Shown: positions 44,605 to 56,169, numbered from the stretch's first letter. The stretch is 64,000 bases of DNA from Tolypeutes matacus (GCA_026826555.1 JAKSZT010053769.1:8757842-8821841), one strand, 5' to 3'. The notes: generated from the sequence alone by a model not told the origin. A program made the numbers and translations.

Positions 44605-44775
44605 GCTCACAGGGCCCGGCGGCACACCTGCTCACATGGCCCGATGGCACACACATGCAGGGGGCCTGATGGCACACCCATGGATGGGGCCTGAGGCTTA
44701 CCCGTTCCCAGGGCCTGGCAGCACATCCATGCACGTGGCCTGGCAGCTCACTTGCTCGCAGGGCCTAGCGGTGCC
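44605..44775. repeat. Degenerate tandem repeat of about 25 bp in DAS-III spacer
   Basis: Successive units begin 'ggcccggcggcacac', 'ggcccgatggcacac', 'ggcctgatggcacac', 'gcctgaggcttac', 'gcctggcagcacat', 'gcctggcagctcac' and 'gcctagcggtgcc'. GC-rich compared with its surroundings. Confidence 0.8.
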
Positions 44776-44882
44776 TTATATATATATATATATTTTTTTT
44801 TTACCTGGAGGTCCCAGAGATTGAACCCAGTTCCCTCCATATGGGAGAAGGATGCCCAACCACCCGAGCCACATCCATCCCC

Positions 44883-45110
44883 CTACTATATCTCTTAAGG
44901 TTGACCAAAGATACCCAAAGTTACAGTCTTTCCCATACCGGATGGTCATATAATAAATCAGGCTTAGTTTATCACCAGCATTCTAGAAACCAGACCTAGG
45001 GAGAAAAACTAGGTCTGGAGACACATGCATGGTTTCTAATATAGTGAATATTTAGTCTACCCTGATTATCACAAAATCACGTTAGCAAGAATATTCACAT
45101 TCATTATTTT
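44883..45110. other. Unique sequence between L1-derived pieces
   Basis: About 230 bases without a recognised family; contains an inverted 'agacctaggg...aaaaactaggtct' pair near 44990-45017. Confidence 0.4.
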
Positions 45111-45273
45111 TTATATCCCAATTTTTAAACTTTATTTTATTTTTCATTTTCTTTAAATTTTTATGTATTTTATTTCTTATATTTAAATCTACAATTATTA
45201 TTTCATTTTCTGATTGATTGTATTTGGCTATTTTATTGGCTACATTTTTGAAGAAGCTTTAGATCACAGAAGG
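45111..45273 (-). mobile_element. L1 extreme 3' end and tail, antisense
   Basis: T-rich stretch ending in 'gaagaagctttagatcaca', the antisense form of the L1 3' terminus seen at 1264. Only the terminus is present, and it abuts a plus-strand L1 3'UTR. Confidence 0.45.
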
Positions 45274-45274
45274 C

Positions 45275-46866
45275 TCACAACTGTGGCAGTGGAGAATCAT
45301 TGGTGTGGGGTATCAGTGATGGAAAATACATGGGAGGAAGTTCACCTGCACATACCTATAAGGTATATAAATGTGTTCAAATGTTCATGGGGCACTGTCA
45401 CAGTGGATGGAGATTCATACAATAACCAAGATAATATTGAATTCCCATTCTGGAGAGCTCTGTCACCTTCTCTAATGTAGCAGCAACTGTCCCCCAAGTA
45501 CAGGGGCAATGACTGGCGAAGGAGCATGGTCCATTGATGGGCCCTTGATTTTGATGACTATGCTTGTGAGCCTTTACTCTTGAAATTGAAACTTATCCTA
45601 GTGTTGTGTATACCTAAGAGTTGCCTCCTAAAAGCCTCCTTGTTGCTCAGATGTGGCCTCTCTCTAAGCCAAACTTGGCATATAAATGCATTAGCTTCCC
45701 CCCAGCATGGGACATGACTCCTGGGTATGAGCCTCCCCGGCACCATGGGATTACTACCAAGCACCAACTAGCAATGCAACTGGAAAAAGACCTCAAAGAA
45801 AAGGTGGGAAAGGTAAAGACAAATGATTTTATATGGCTGAGAGGCTTCAAAATGAGTAAGGAGGTTATCCCAGAGATAACACTTATACACATCTCAGCAG
45901 GATCTCATAGACTCCCAAAGTGGATACTACCTCAAATAGTGGGGCTCCTGAGGGTGCTAGGGACACCCAGGTCCTATGGTCAGGGCAGATAGCTCTGGAG
46001 TTTGGTGCCTTGTCAGTGGGCCCAACTCTGGAGTTTGTGCTCCTGAAAGTGACAGAGTTGGACTCAGTTATGGCTTCCCTACACATGGCCCATCTGTCTT
46101 TTCTATTTGAACCTATACTTGGTGCTGGAGTTGGTAGGTGCATGTCCAAGAGACTTGAATCTTTAGGCTGTCCATGTGCCAGCTGGGCCCTGAGCCTCAG
46201 CAGAGTTGGAACACCTATTCTCCAGTTCATTGGACCCACCCAGGACAACTAACAAGGAGGTGATGATGGACAACCACCATACCAAGGAAACAAGAGAGCT
46301 TAGAACTTCAAGCAAGAGAGTCCCATCCATCAGCTGTATGGGATCCAAGCCCTCTCTCAATTAGAGGTGGAGTAGACATCACCGTCCCAGAATCCTCAGG
46401 ATTGGGGGATGAACTATGGACTAGAGTGGACTTTCTGGTATTCTCCAATAGACTTGTTGTTGTGATTCTAGCAATTGAAAAAATTACAGCATTAATCTGG
46501 AGGCAGTAGCCACTGGAGACTCTGGGGGCAGGGGGAGGGAAAGACAATTGTAATGTGAGGGCTTTTTTTGGGACTTGGGAATTGTCCTGAATGGCATTGC
46601 AATGACAGATATATGCCATTATATACCTTCCCATAGCCTGCAGAATTGTGTGGGAGAGGGTGTAAACCACAATGTGAACAATAGTCCTTGCTCAATGGCA
46701 ATGCCCTAAGATGCATTTATCAATTGCAATGAATGTGCTACACTAATGAAGGATGTTGATTATGTGGGAGAGTATGGGAAATGTGGGGAGCAGGGCATAT
46801 GGGAATCCCTATATTTTTTGTGTAACATTGGTGTAATCTAAGTATCTTTTTAAAAAAAATTTTTTA
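45275..46866 (+). mobile_element. L1 3'UTR, plus strand
   Basis: About 1.6 kb of L1 3'UTR matching 3660-5570 block by block ('gatgtggcctctctctaagcc', 'gcaccaactagcaatgcaac', 'ttgcaatgacag'). It ends in A-rich tail at 46850-46880. The sequence just after the tail ('aattaatata') resembles the sequence before the L1 5' end at 36340 ('aatgaatata'), which may be one TSD for the whole L1-derived block. Confidence 0.75.
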
Positions 46867-47173
46867 ATTAAAAAAAAAATTAATATACTTGTTTTCTTCC
46901 CAAACCTTTCCCCTTATCATATGACATAGGTTTGTATTAGTTTAATTTTCTAGTTTTTAAGGTTGTCAAGTTTAAGACTGAGTATTACCCAAGGACTTGC
47001 ACCCTATTCTGGAGGGATTTCGTGCATTTCTGGCTGTACACAGAACGTTGAATATTGTTAGGTAGAAATATATATACGTGTGTGTGTGTGTGTGTATCTG
47101 TTATTGTTTTTATTTAGAATCTAAGTATGGTTTAAGGTGATGTGTATAGCTGCTAATTTGACCAGGGGTGGAC
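46867..47173 (+). mobile_element. ERV-L 3' internal end
   Basis: Holds 'gagtattacccaaggacttg', 'ggtagaaatatatatacg' with a (GT)n run at 47079-47095, 'taagtatggtttaaggtga', and a purine-rich 'caggggtggac' immediately before the 3' LTR. This matches the order of ERV-L sequence ahead of its 3' LTR, so it likely continues 36340 after the L1 block. Confidence 0.65.
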
Positions 47174-47622
47174 AGTGATGGTTAGGCTAATGTGTCAACT
47201 CGGCCCCATTGCTAATGTGAATGATGCCCCATTGTTTGGTCAAGCAAGCACTGGGCTAAGTGTAATATAAGGGAATTTCATGGACTTTAATCATCAGTGA
47301 GTTGATTGTGTAGATGGCTGGTTATATGTGAAACTGAGGAGCTTGCCATCAGCAATGAGTGACATCTCATCCAATCAGTTGAAGGCCTTAAAAGGAGAAG
47401 TGATTTCAGCATTCAGAAAGCATTCCCAACTCTACTTCAGACAGACAGTGTCTCCTGGGGAACTCATCAAGGACCGTCATCGGAGCCCCTGGTTTGCAGC
47501 CTGCCCTCTGGAATATGGACTTTTGCATCCCCAAAGTTGTGTAAGACAATTTTATAAAATCTCATACTATTTACAGATATCTTCTGTTGGTTCTGTTTCC
47601 CTAGAAACCCCTGACTAACACA
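47174..47622 (+). mobile_element. ERV-L 3' LTR (MLT2-like)
   Basis: Aligns end to end with the 5' LTR at 29925-30366 by eye at high identity, with the same start (TGATGGTTAGGCTA) and end (CTGACTAACACA). Host sequence after it, 'atatataag', contains 'ataag', the five bases before the 5' LTR, offset by four bases of AT repeat; this is weak evidence for the proviral TSD. Confidence 0.8.
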
Positions 47623-47774
47623 ATATATAAGCTATTATATTGAACAATTCATGAGAGAACACTTAAAAAGCCAAGATTCAAAGGCAGATGCCATCATCAT
47701 AAATGGCTATCCATAGTCACCATTTGGTTGTTGAAGAAGTTTCAAATAGCTTACACTTTCTAATTTCGTTAGTA

Positions 47775-47973
47775 CAGGGGTTCTTAACAATGGGTCAATG
47801 AGGATGAATTTAAATACACACACACAAAAAAAACATTCTCATGGGGACGTGTTGGTGCAGGTGTGATATATTTATTAAATAATACATAGTATAGTGTGGA
47901 CTTAGTAAGGGGTCCGTGGTTTTCACCTGACTAGCAAAGAGGTCCGTGGAACAAAAAAGGTTAAGAACCCCTG
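47775..47973. mobile_element. hAT-type miniature DNA transposon with 8-bp TSD
   Basis: A 199-bp element bounded by perfect 14-bp terminal inverted repeats: 'caggggttcttaac' at the left and its complement at the right. Flanking 8-mers 'cgttagta' (47767-47774) and 'ctttagta' (47974-47981) agree in seven of eight positions. The 8-bp duplication and CAG start define the hAT superfamily. It is noncoding, so it would have depended on a partner transposase. Orientation is undetermined. Confidence 0.85.
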
Positions 47974-47981
47974 CTTTAGTA

Positions 47982-49270
47982 TATGTTAACCTCTGAACTA
48001 TTATGAAGATAAATGTAAATGTCTCGATGGCACTTTCATGAGTGCTTTGAATTTATATTAGTCGAATGATTGTGTATATATTTGAGAACTTTTGGGGTGA
48101 CTGACACTTATGAGAAATTCTATATTACAAATGACATCTTGGGTCTTTTGATATCAATGGTGTATTAGGAAAATCACATGAATATTATCCTAATAATTTT
48201 GAAAGGAAACCAGTAACCTTCTTAACATCTTTTTCCTCTCCTTCATGACCCCTGTCACCTGGTCAGTTTAGATTTCTTTAACAGTTTTTAGTATGTGTAG
48301 TATCTGAATGAGTCTTAAAATAATTGTGGCCAGTATTTCATTTGGAACCTTAGAATAAATTTGATCTGGGTGCATTAGATGTACATAACTTAACCTTTTT
48401 AAGGAAAAAGTCCTTTGACTTTTTTTAATCTCAGGAACTATACAGCTTTAGGATTTTTTAGTTGTTTAATGACAGAAACCCAACTCAAACTAGATTACAT
48501 GAAATAGAAATTTATTGGCTCAAATAATTCAGAAGGACAAGTGTATTGCTATTATCAGGCTTAGCTTAATCCAGGCTCAAATAATATCATCAAGTTCTCT
48601 TTATCCTTTCAGGTCTGTTTCTCTTTGTATGTTGGCTTTGCACAAAGAAGTTCTTTCTCCATGTTGTAGAGATAATGGCTAATGGTGGCACCAGAGTTAT
48701 ACTTTTCCAATATTGTGACTCCAGATTAAAGAGAAAAACAAAACCAACCACTGAGTAAGAGGAAAGGGAGAAAAACTTACTAGGCAGCCAAACTGTTGGC
48801 TACGGGAGAGACCAGAAAGCAAGCTATAATTATCATAAAACTCACCAAAATAGTTGTAAATTTATGAGTATGTACAACAACCTGTAACATTATGAAGGAT
48901 TATTAGACAAAGGAAGGTATGCTAAGAAGCCAGTTGCTAGGTCTGCTCTGCTGATGAGGAAGAGTCAAAACAAACTCAACTGGACCAAGAATGTGATTAG
49001 GTAGGCTGACCGGCAGCCCCGTGGCCTGTCCAGACTCCAGAGCCAACAGAGTCTCTAGGGCCTTAAGCTTTCCTGAAATCTGAGAAGTGCTATCCCCGCA
49101 ATTTTTTCAAATGTTCCCTTCCTTACCTAGAAGGCCAAAGGATTTGTGAGGAGATTTTTGAAGTTCCATGGATATGTTAGGGAGCTACATTATATTTGAT
49201 GGAGTCAAGGACAGCCATGGAATTCTCAGGATGCTGGCCAACTCAGAAACATAAACCAGGTATCCTTATA
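47982..49270. other. Mostly unique; one unclassified repeat-like patch
   Basis: 48465-48740 ('gaaacccaactcaaact', 'gaaatttattggctcaaat') looks like a mammalian interspersed repeat that I cannot name with confidence. The remainder is unique. Confidence 0.4.
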
Positions 49271-49274
49271 GCTT

Positions 49275-49473
49275 AACTAGAGCAGTGGTTCTTGAAATGT
49301 GAACCCCGGACCAGTAATGTCAGTACCACCTGGGAACTTTCTAGAAATGTAAAATCTCAGGCACCATCCCATGCCTACTGAAGCAGAAACTCTAGAGATG
49401 GGGTCTAGCATTTGTTTTTTAACAAACCATCTGGGAGATTCTGATACAACTATAGTTTGAGAACCACTGATCT
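49275..49473 (-). mobile_element. MER5A hAT element, near full length
   Basis: Bounded by 'cagtggttcttgaaa' and 'tttgagaaccactg' terminal inverted repeats, with 'accacctgggaac' and 'accatctgggagattctg' internal blocks. About 199 bp, the usual size. Flanking 8-mers do not clearly match. Confidence 0.82.
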
Positions 49474-49479
49474 GAACAT

Positions 49480-50139
49480 AGCCTGGGCAAGGAACTTCAC
49501 TGATGCTACACCCGATTCTTGAGATATCCTTTGTGATGGTTCGCATTATCGATTCATCAAAAGAAAATAGAGCCATTGTTAATTCAGAATAACTTCCAAA
49601 GGAGATTTGAATAACTCCTGACCAAGTTCACGAAGAATTATCCTGGCTTTAGTATAGATTATACTGTCAACTGGTCATGTATTCCATAAATAGATGGACT
49701 ATATAATTATATGGAAACAAAGTGTTTTCGCTGGTTTTTTTCTTTTTTCATCTGTTCTATACAAATAGGCTTTATTATCCAAGTTAATAGTTGAAATACA
49801 TTCTGATTTATATAATGCAATGTAAACTTGTCGTAATTACATTTAATGAAAACAGCTTATATGGCAATCTAAAATGATCAATATAATGTGACATCCTGCA
49901 TAACACAAACACAGGAATGCACCTAAAATTTAGATCCTGGGAAGTGTTTATCAGAGTTTTAGATAATAGAATATCCATTAAGCAATGCAAGTGGGATTAT
50001 ACATTATTTATAACAAATAACTTTAGAGTCACATTGTACCCTTGCTCTGATATAGAAGGGAAAGAAAAAAAAACAAAAACAAATGTTTAATGTGGAGATG
50101 AGGAAATATTGATAAATTACACCTGGTGGTCTCTATCAG
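49480..50139. other. Unique sequence
   Basis: No recognised element; short frames only. Confidence 0.45.
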
Positions 50140-50378
50140 CTAATATCTACAGAACACTTATATTTGACAAATACTGTCGTAAGAGCTTTTACAAACACTA
50201 ATTCAGTGGTACCTTAAAACATTCATATACAGTAAGTGTTTTATTAACTCACTCCACTCAGAGAAGAGGAAACAAGCTTAGAAAGGTTAAGTACAATTTT
50301 TGCCTTAGGTCAGACAACTGGTAAATGAGGATCCAGGGCTTCTTTACTTCAAAGCAGGTGCTCCTAACTACCAAGCAG
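50140..50378 (-). mobile_element. MIR SINE, antisense
   Basis: Antisense MIR core: 'tatctacagaacactta', 'gtcgtaagagcttttaca', 'gagaagaggaaacaagctt' and 'aaggttaagt'. The L1M to its right begins just beyond its end. Confidence 0.75.
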
Positions 50379-50389
50379 CATAATCAGAT

Positions 50390-51545
50390 AAGAGTGATAG
50401 AACAACTCTTAGAAGAAAACTTAGGGACAATCTTCACGATCTTGGATTAGGCAATGGTTTCTTAAATATGACACGGAAAGCACAAGTAACTAAAAATAAT
50501 AGATAAATTGGACTTCATCAAAATTTAAAAACTTTTGTACCTCATAGGACACCATCAAGAAAGGGAAAAGACAAGCCTCAGAATGGGAGAAAATATTTGC
50601 AAATCATATATCTGATAAAGGGCCTGTAGTCTTGAACATATAAAGAGCTCTTACAACTCAATAGTAAGACAATTATCTGAATTTTAAAATAGGCAAAGGC
50701 TCTGAATAGACATTACTTCAAAGAAAATACATGATGACCAATAAACATTTGAAAAGATGCTCATTAGGGAAATGCAAATCAAAACCATAATGACATACCA
50801 CTTCATACGCACTAGGGTGGCAAAATCAAAACCACAAACAATAACAAATCTTGGTGAAGATGTGGAGAATTAGGAGTCTTCATATACTTTTGGTGGGATT
50901 GTAAAATGGTGCAGTCACTTTGGAAAACAGTCTGGCAGTTCCTCAAAAGGTTAACTATGGAGTTACCACATGACCCAGTAATTCTACTCCTAGGTGTATG
51001 CCCAAGAGAATTGAAAACATAGGTCTACCCAAAAACTTGTATATTAATGTTCATGGCAGCATTATTCATAATAGTCAAACAAGTGGAAATAATCCAAGTA
51101 TGAATAAATTGATGGATGGATAAATTAAAACACAATATACCCATACAATGGAATAATACTTAGCAAAAAAAAGAGGCAAAGTACTTATACATGCTACAAC
51201 ATAGATGAACCTTGAAAACACTATGCTATGTGAAAGAAGCCATTCACAAAAGACCACACATTGGATGAGTCCATTTATACAAAATGTCCAGAATAGGCAA
51301 ATCTTTACAGACAAAAAGTAGATTAATATTATTTGCCTTGGATTGCAGAAGGAGATTGGGGGATGACAGCTAAGGGGTGCAGAGTTTCTCCTTGGAGTGA
51401 CAAAAATGTTCTAAAATTGGTTGTGATGTTTGTGCAATTCTGAGACTATACTGAGAAAACATAAAATTGTATACTTTAAATGGGTGCACTGTATGTCATG
51501 AGTTATATCTCAATGAACCTGCTACCAAAAAAAAAAAAAAAAAAA
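50390..51545 (+). mobile_element. L1MA-type 3' end, plus strand
   Basis: C-terminal part of ORF2 ('agaagaaaacttagggac', 'gatgctcattagggaaatgc', 'aaatggtgcagtcactttgg') followed by the 3'UTR '...aattgtatactttaaatggg' and a 19-base A-run at 51526-51544. Flanking 'aagagtg' before the element and after the tail may be a short TSD. Numerous stops. Confidence 0.87.
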
Positions 51546-51884
51546 GAGTGGGAGTGGAAAATGCTTAGGATCCTTGGGAGAGTAGAGGTTTAGGATAGCT
51601 GTTGAGGTAAATGTGGTAGGAATTGGCCAAGGATAAATTATTTCTGTCCAGTGGCAAGAGACCAGTTAAAATCAAATTGTGTGCATGTGCAGAGTATCAA
51701 ACCTGCAGCAGCAAAGTTCTGCACTCTTAAGCCCAAGGTCTGGGGAACAGAGCAAGTGAACAAGGCTAGAGAACTTGCATCAAGCAGTTAAAGGTCAGGA
51801 TGCTGACCTTGGTCACCATATGCCCTTCCTAGGGTTCCTTCTCTCCTCTCTGATCAGTCCTTCATGGTCTTTCTCTTGCCATAT

Positions 51885-53000
51885 AATCCTTGGCCTCAAG
51901 TTGCTTATGGTCTAGCAAGGGAGGCTTACAGGCAAACAAGAAATTTCCATACAATGTGATAAATGTAAATAAGGGTGAAGCACCAGATGCCAGCACATAG
52001 GGCATCTTACCAGTAATTTGGAGATGGGTGGGTAAAACCTTCCTAAACCCATAATAGTGACTGAAACAAGAAAGTTGAAGAGGATGTAGCCTCCTGCAGA
52101 GGAAGGAAGAGTAGCGCGGGCAAGGGAGCAGGTGCGACAATTGCCAATGGCAAGAGACACCTTGGCCTACCTGTGGGCCTCTTATTGTTCAGTATGGCTG
52201 AGAGCAGAGAGGTGATACTTGGAGAGGGACACTGATGTATGAAGAGACAGCCGTTTCAGTGAATAAAGTGGGAGCTCAATAGAATGGGAAGTAAGGAAGT
52301 GGACACAAAAGAGGACAGAATATTTTTTCCAATAATGTTTGGCTTGGCTGGAAGAGAGAAAAAGATAAGGCAAGAGGATATAGGTTGGGGGAGTGTTTGG
52401 GGTTGTTTATGTGTATGTGTTTCTAAGATAAGAGAGATGTGAGCAAGTTTAAAAACTGAAGTGAGATTCAGGAGAGGGAGGACCAGCTCTTGAGCAAGGT
52501 GCCTAATGTGGGAGAGACTGAAAACTTGAGCACAGGGGAAGGCAAAAGTCTCATTCTGTGGGATTAGAAGGAAGAAGGAAGGATGAGTGTGGTGGATAGG
52601 GGCACAGGAATTTGATGGATTTCATTTTCAAAGACAGTGAGGGATAAGTTGGAGGTGGTTTGCAGAGAGTGAAAAATGTTTGCAATAGCCATAATGGATA
52701 TAGAAGGATTATCTAAAAGTATAGTAAGAGTTAAAAATCTTGAATTTAGAGTGGCATCAATCTAAATGGTTCAGGAGAGAAGTCAAATAGTTGGGTTCAT
52801 CTACAGCTAGAGTTTTGCTGGGTGGTGATCACCAGAAAATAATGGGGCAAATTAGTGGAGGATTTTTGGAAAGAGATTGAAATGATGCATCATAAGGGTA
52901 AGAAACCATAAAAGGCAGAAAGAGGCTTTAATAGTGAGCAGTGAAAGGATTGTTTTGTTTTTCCCACAAGGTTATAGAATAGCTAAACTAGAAGTAAATA
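51885..53000 (-). mobile_element. L2 remnant, antisense (diffuse)
   Basis: Purine-rich strand with antisense L2-like blocks ('cttatggtctagcaaggga', 'tgataaatgtaaataagg'). Old and patchy; limits are uncertain, and part of the interval may be unique sequence. Confidence 0.45.
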
Positions 53001-53429
53001 TGTAAGAATGGACAGTCTTGTTTTAGTTTCAGAGGTAGAGCCATCCCAGGTGATGATAAGGTCCTGACCTAGCAACGGGACTGAGTGGCTAATTGCGAAA
53101 AGATGTGAAGGCAATTGGACTAGAGGAAGTCAGTGAGAAGCCAAGGAATTAAATGGAGCATCCAGATGTGCACAAAATTCCCCTGGACAATGGCAGTTCT
53201 TGAGGGCAAGGGGAAGACTGTGAAACAAAGGCTAAGATCTGCATGGAATGATGGGGAATGGAGTTATGATGGTGATGGTGAGTGGAGAGGATACTACAAC
53301 TGGATGTCATGACCCTTAAAGATGCAGAATTTCTACGAACGAATGGAAGAGGAATGCTCCAGAACATAAGTCCTTGCTTACATCATCTATTCCTCATGCA
53401 GAAGTTTGATTAATTTTTTTAAAATATAA

Positions 53430-53980
53430 TTTTGATCATGTTATGACTCTACTCAAAACCCTCCAATACTTCCCACCTCTCTCTGAGTAACTCCAATATC
53501 TTCAGCATGGCGAGCAAAGCCCTGTACTGTCTGGCTTGCCCACCTTTCCTCTCTGACTTCATCTCCTTCTACTTTACTACTTGCCCAAACCTCCTCAGTC
53601 ACACTGGCTCCTTGCTATCACCAAACATGACAAAACTGTTCCCACCTCAGGGCTTTTGTACTTGCCATTCCCTCTACCTGGAAAACTTCTGCCCAGTGGC
53701 CCACTCCCTTATCTCTTTCAGATCTCTGTTCAAATGTCACTTTCTCAGCAAGACCCCCATTTCCTCCCATGTCCACCCCCACAGGTTCTCTCTCTCCCAT
53801 AGTGCTGCTTCATTTTTCTCCATAGCCCTCATTACCATCTACTTTATGTGTATTTACTTTTTTCTAGCAGCCTTCCCTGCAAGAATAAAAGGCACTCGAG
53901 GGCAGGATTTTTAACCATTCTGCTCCCTGCTGTATTCCCAGTTCTGATCATATGGGAGACATCAGTAAATTTTTTTTATT
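53430..53980 (+). mobile_element. L2 3' region, plus strand
   Basis: Clear L2 order: 'ctcaaaaccctccaatactt', 'ctgtctggcttgccca', 'cctcagggcttttgtacttg', 'tcaaatgtcactttctcagc', 'catagccctcattacca', 'gcactcgagggcagga' and 'gctgtattcccag'. The 135-aa frame here is a by-product of the element. Confidence 0.88.
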
Positions 53981-54660
53981 GAAGTAAATGGGACTGTTAT
54001 GAGAAGGACCCTGAGCTTGAACTACTTGAAGTATGTGAGAGAACTACTGGAAAATATTTCCACTGAGGCAAGAAGTAAGGAGGGAACTCTTTGAAGAGTC
54101 AAGGATGCTGGGGAGTGTTACTTCACGGTGGCATTCTAGTGGCCACTCTGGGAAGTGTTGGTAAACCAGCAGCGGTAGGTCACTGATAGGAAGTCCAGAG
54201 CAGCATGGGGAGGCAAAGGCAACAGGGTGAATGATTGTAGGAACTTACCTTTCAGGAGGTCTTCAAGGACAATGGCAGGGATGGGAGGCTTGATGACCTT
54301 AGCATTTTCAAAAGACTTCGTCCCAACTGCCCTTGTTTGGATCAATTTACTTCTTAAGGAACTCACATGTGAAACAACCCCATGCTTGCAGTATGGGAGG
54401 AGCCCAGGAGTTGTTGGAAGGAGTTACCCATCCTGTGGCTGGATGTGCTACCAAAGGCTCTTGGCCTAGAGAGTAGGAAGGCAGGCAGGGGGCAGGTGGA
54501 TGCTGAGAGATTGCTTAGGACCAGGGTACCTCACCAAGTGTTTCAACAGGAGCAGTGTCAAGGCTGAGGGGTTAGCATGGGAATAATGTAATGTCAGGTC
54601 AAGTCAGGTTTCCTGTTTACTGTCCTGTGCCTCCAATGTGTACTTCCAGCATTTTTTTCT
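53981..54660. other. Unique sequence
   Basis: GC-moderate interval between two L2 copies; frames of 60-80 aa without recognisable domains. Confidence 0.45.
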
Positions 54661-54689
54661 TTCTTTTTTTTTTTTTTTTTTTTTTTTTT
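54657..54689. repeat. T-run
   Basis: More than 25 consecutive T with minor interruptions; likely the antisense tail of a lost retroposon or a simple repeat. Confidence 0.9.
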
Positions 54690-55125
54690 GCCTCCACACC
54701 TATTCTCACACTGTTCTCTATCTGGAATGCTCTTTCCCTTCCCTACAGCTATTCACTTTTTGGCATCCATTAAGATCTATCTCAAACTTGACCTCCCCTA
54801 CAAAGTTTTGCTTCACAACTCCAGCCTGGAGGGATTGCTCCTTGCCTTGAACTCTTATAGCAGTTATTGACGATAGAATTCATTTGGTGATTAATCAGAT
54901 ACTGCCTCATGACATCTCTTCAATTATTTTATCAAAACGTTACTTAGCCCTTCTGTGTTGTATAACTTTCCTTTTAATGGCGCCTTGATGTTGCTCCAGC
55001 TTCCCCTCTTGGCTTCTTGAAGGCAAAGGCATATTTTGTTCATTTTGGAGCCCCTTATATCACCTGACACAGTCTCTTACACAGAGAAGGTATTCGGAAC
55101 ATATAAGTTGATATGCATTAATTAA
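54690..55125 (+). mobile_element. L2 3' region, plus strand (second copy)
   Basis: 'ctatctggaatgctctttccc', 'ttaagatctatctcaaac', 'cttcttgaaggcaaaggca' and 'cacctgacacagtct' follow L2 order. Diverged. Confidence 0.75.
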
Positions 55126-55351
55126 TCATTAACATTTCAGGCCGACACCCAGATGATAGTCCTGTTTACATTCAAGTAATTATTTAACATAATGAGAATG
55201 CTGTAATGTTATTTTTTCTTACCACAAACATGTGGTAAGAAAAATTTTCCCTTTTCCACTCTCTGATGCCTCCAAGGACCGATGCTCTTGAGTTCACTGT
55301 GGAACAATTAGATCTTAATATTTCAGCAGAGGTAGGAGAATTTGGTGCATA

Positions 55352-55590
55352 AGAGAACAGCTTCTGGAGCCAGATGTCCTGATTTGAATCTGAGCTCTGT
55401 CACTGGCTAGAAGGGTGAGTGATGTGGACAATTTACTTCTCTGTACTTCAGTTCCCTTATCTTCAAAATGGGGATTATAATAATACTCATCTCATCAATT
55501 TGTTGTGGAGATTAAGTGAGTTATACCGTGTGATGTTCTTAGACCAGCATCTGGTGCATGCTAAAGCCCTCTATACTTGTTAGCTGTTAT
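55352..55590 (+). mobile_element. MIR SINE, plus strand
   Basis: Near-complete MIR: 'cttctggagccagatg', 'tctgagctctgtcactggct', 'cagttcccttatcttcaaaa', 'gttgtggagattaagtgag' and 'agcatctggtgcatgcta'. Confidence 0.88.
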
Positions 55591-56169
55591 TTTTGGGTAA
55601 CTAAAAATTTTCATCTTCAAAGTACAATGTTCTCATACCTCTTTCCACGCTACTTTTACCACTGAGGGACAGAGAGCAGGTAATGAAGCTAAAGTACCGT
55701 GGTCTGTACGCCAGGAGACCAGAACATAGCCTAAGCTCTGCCACCTAGTTAGTGTGTTATTCATCTTTGGGATGCTTGTAAAGATCCAGGAGTAAACATC
55801 TGTGGAAGTACTTTGCAACCAGCATGCATGCTTTATCCAAAGCCAGGAACTATGGCTGAGAACAGGAAACTAATTTAATTGATTCTGTTTTGAAAATCTC
55901 ACCCTTAGGAAATTTGCTTCAGGAAAGAGTAACTCTTGTCTCAATTTGGTTGGATTATCCTGATTATTTTATGCAGCCTTCACATTTGTGGTGTTTTGTG
56001 GGGGGTTTGTATTTTTTTTTTAAACTACCAGTGCTGTGGAAAGTCTTTCTGGGTCCATGATCTTCTTTTCTCACTTGTAAATCTGGTCAATCTACTAAAC
56101 AAACAACCGCATTCACCAGTCATACACATCTTTCATGGTTTAAAATCTTGTTGCTATTCTTTGACAAAG
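55591..56169. other. Unique sequence
   Basis: No recognised element or gene between two MIR copies. Confidence 0.45.

Larger units (their letters stand above)
44318..44882 (-). mobile_element. DAS-III SINE, antisense, with expanded spacer
   Basis: Minus-strand DAS-III: the tRNA-like head lies at 44882-44803 (B box on the minus strand 'gttcaatctc'), the second tRNA-like unit at about 44500-44440, and the tail at 44318-44350 has become (TTAA)n. The spacer, 44605-44775, holds about seven degenerate units of about 25 bp based on 'ggcctggcagcacac', making this copy about 120 bp longer than the one at 7742-8186. Confidence 0.85.

Noticed and set aside
53507..53914. 135-aa plus-strand open frame
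   Set aside because: Lies entirely within a clear L2 3' region; Phe/Ser/Pro-rich by-product.
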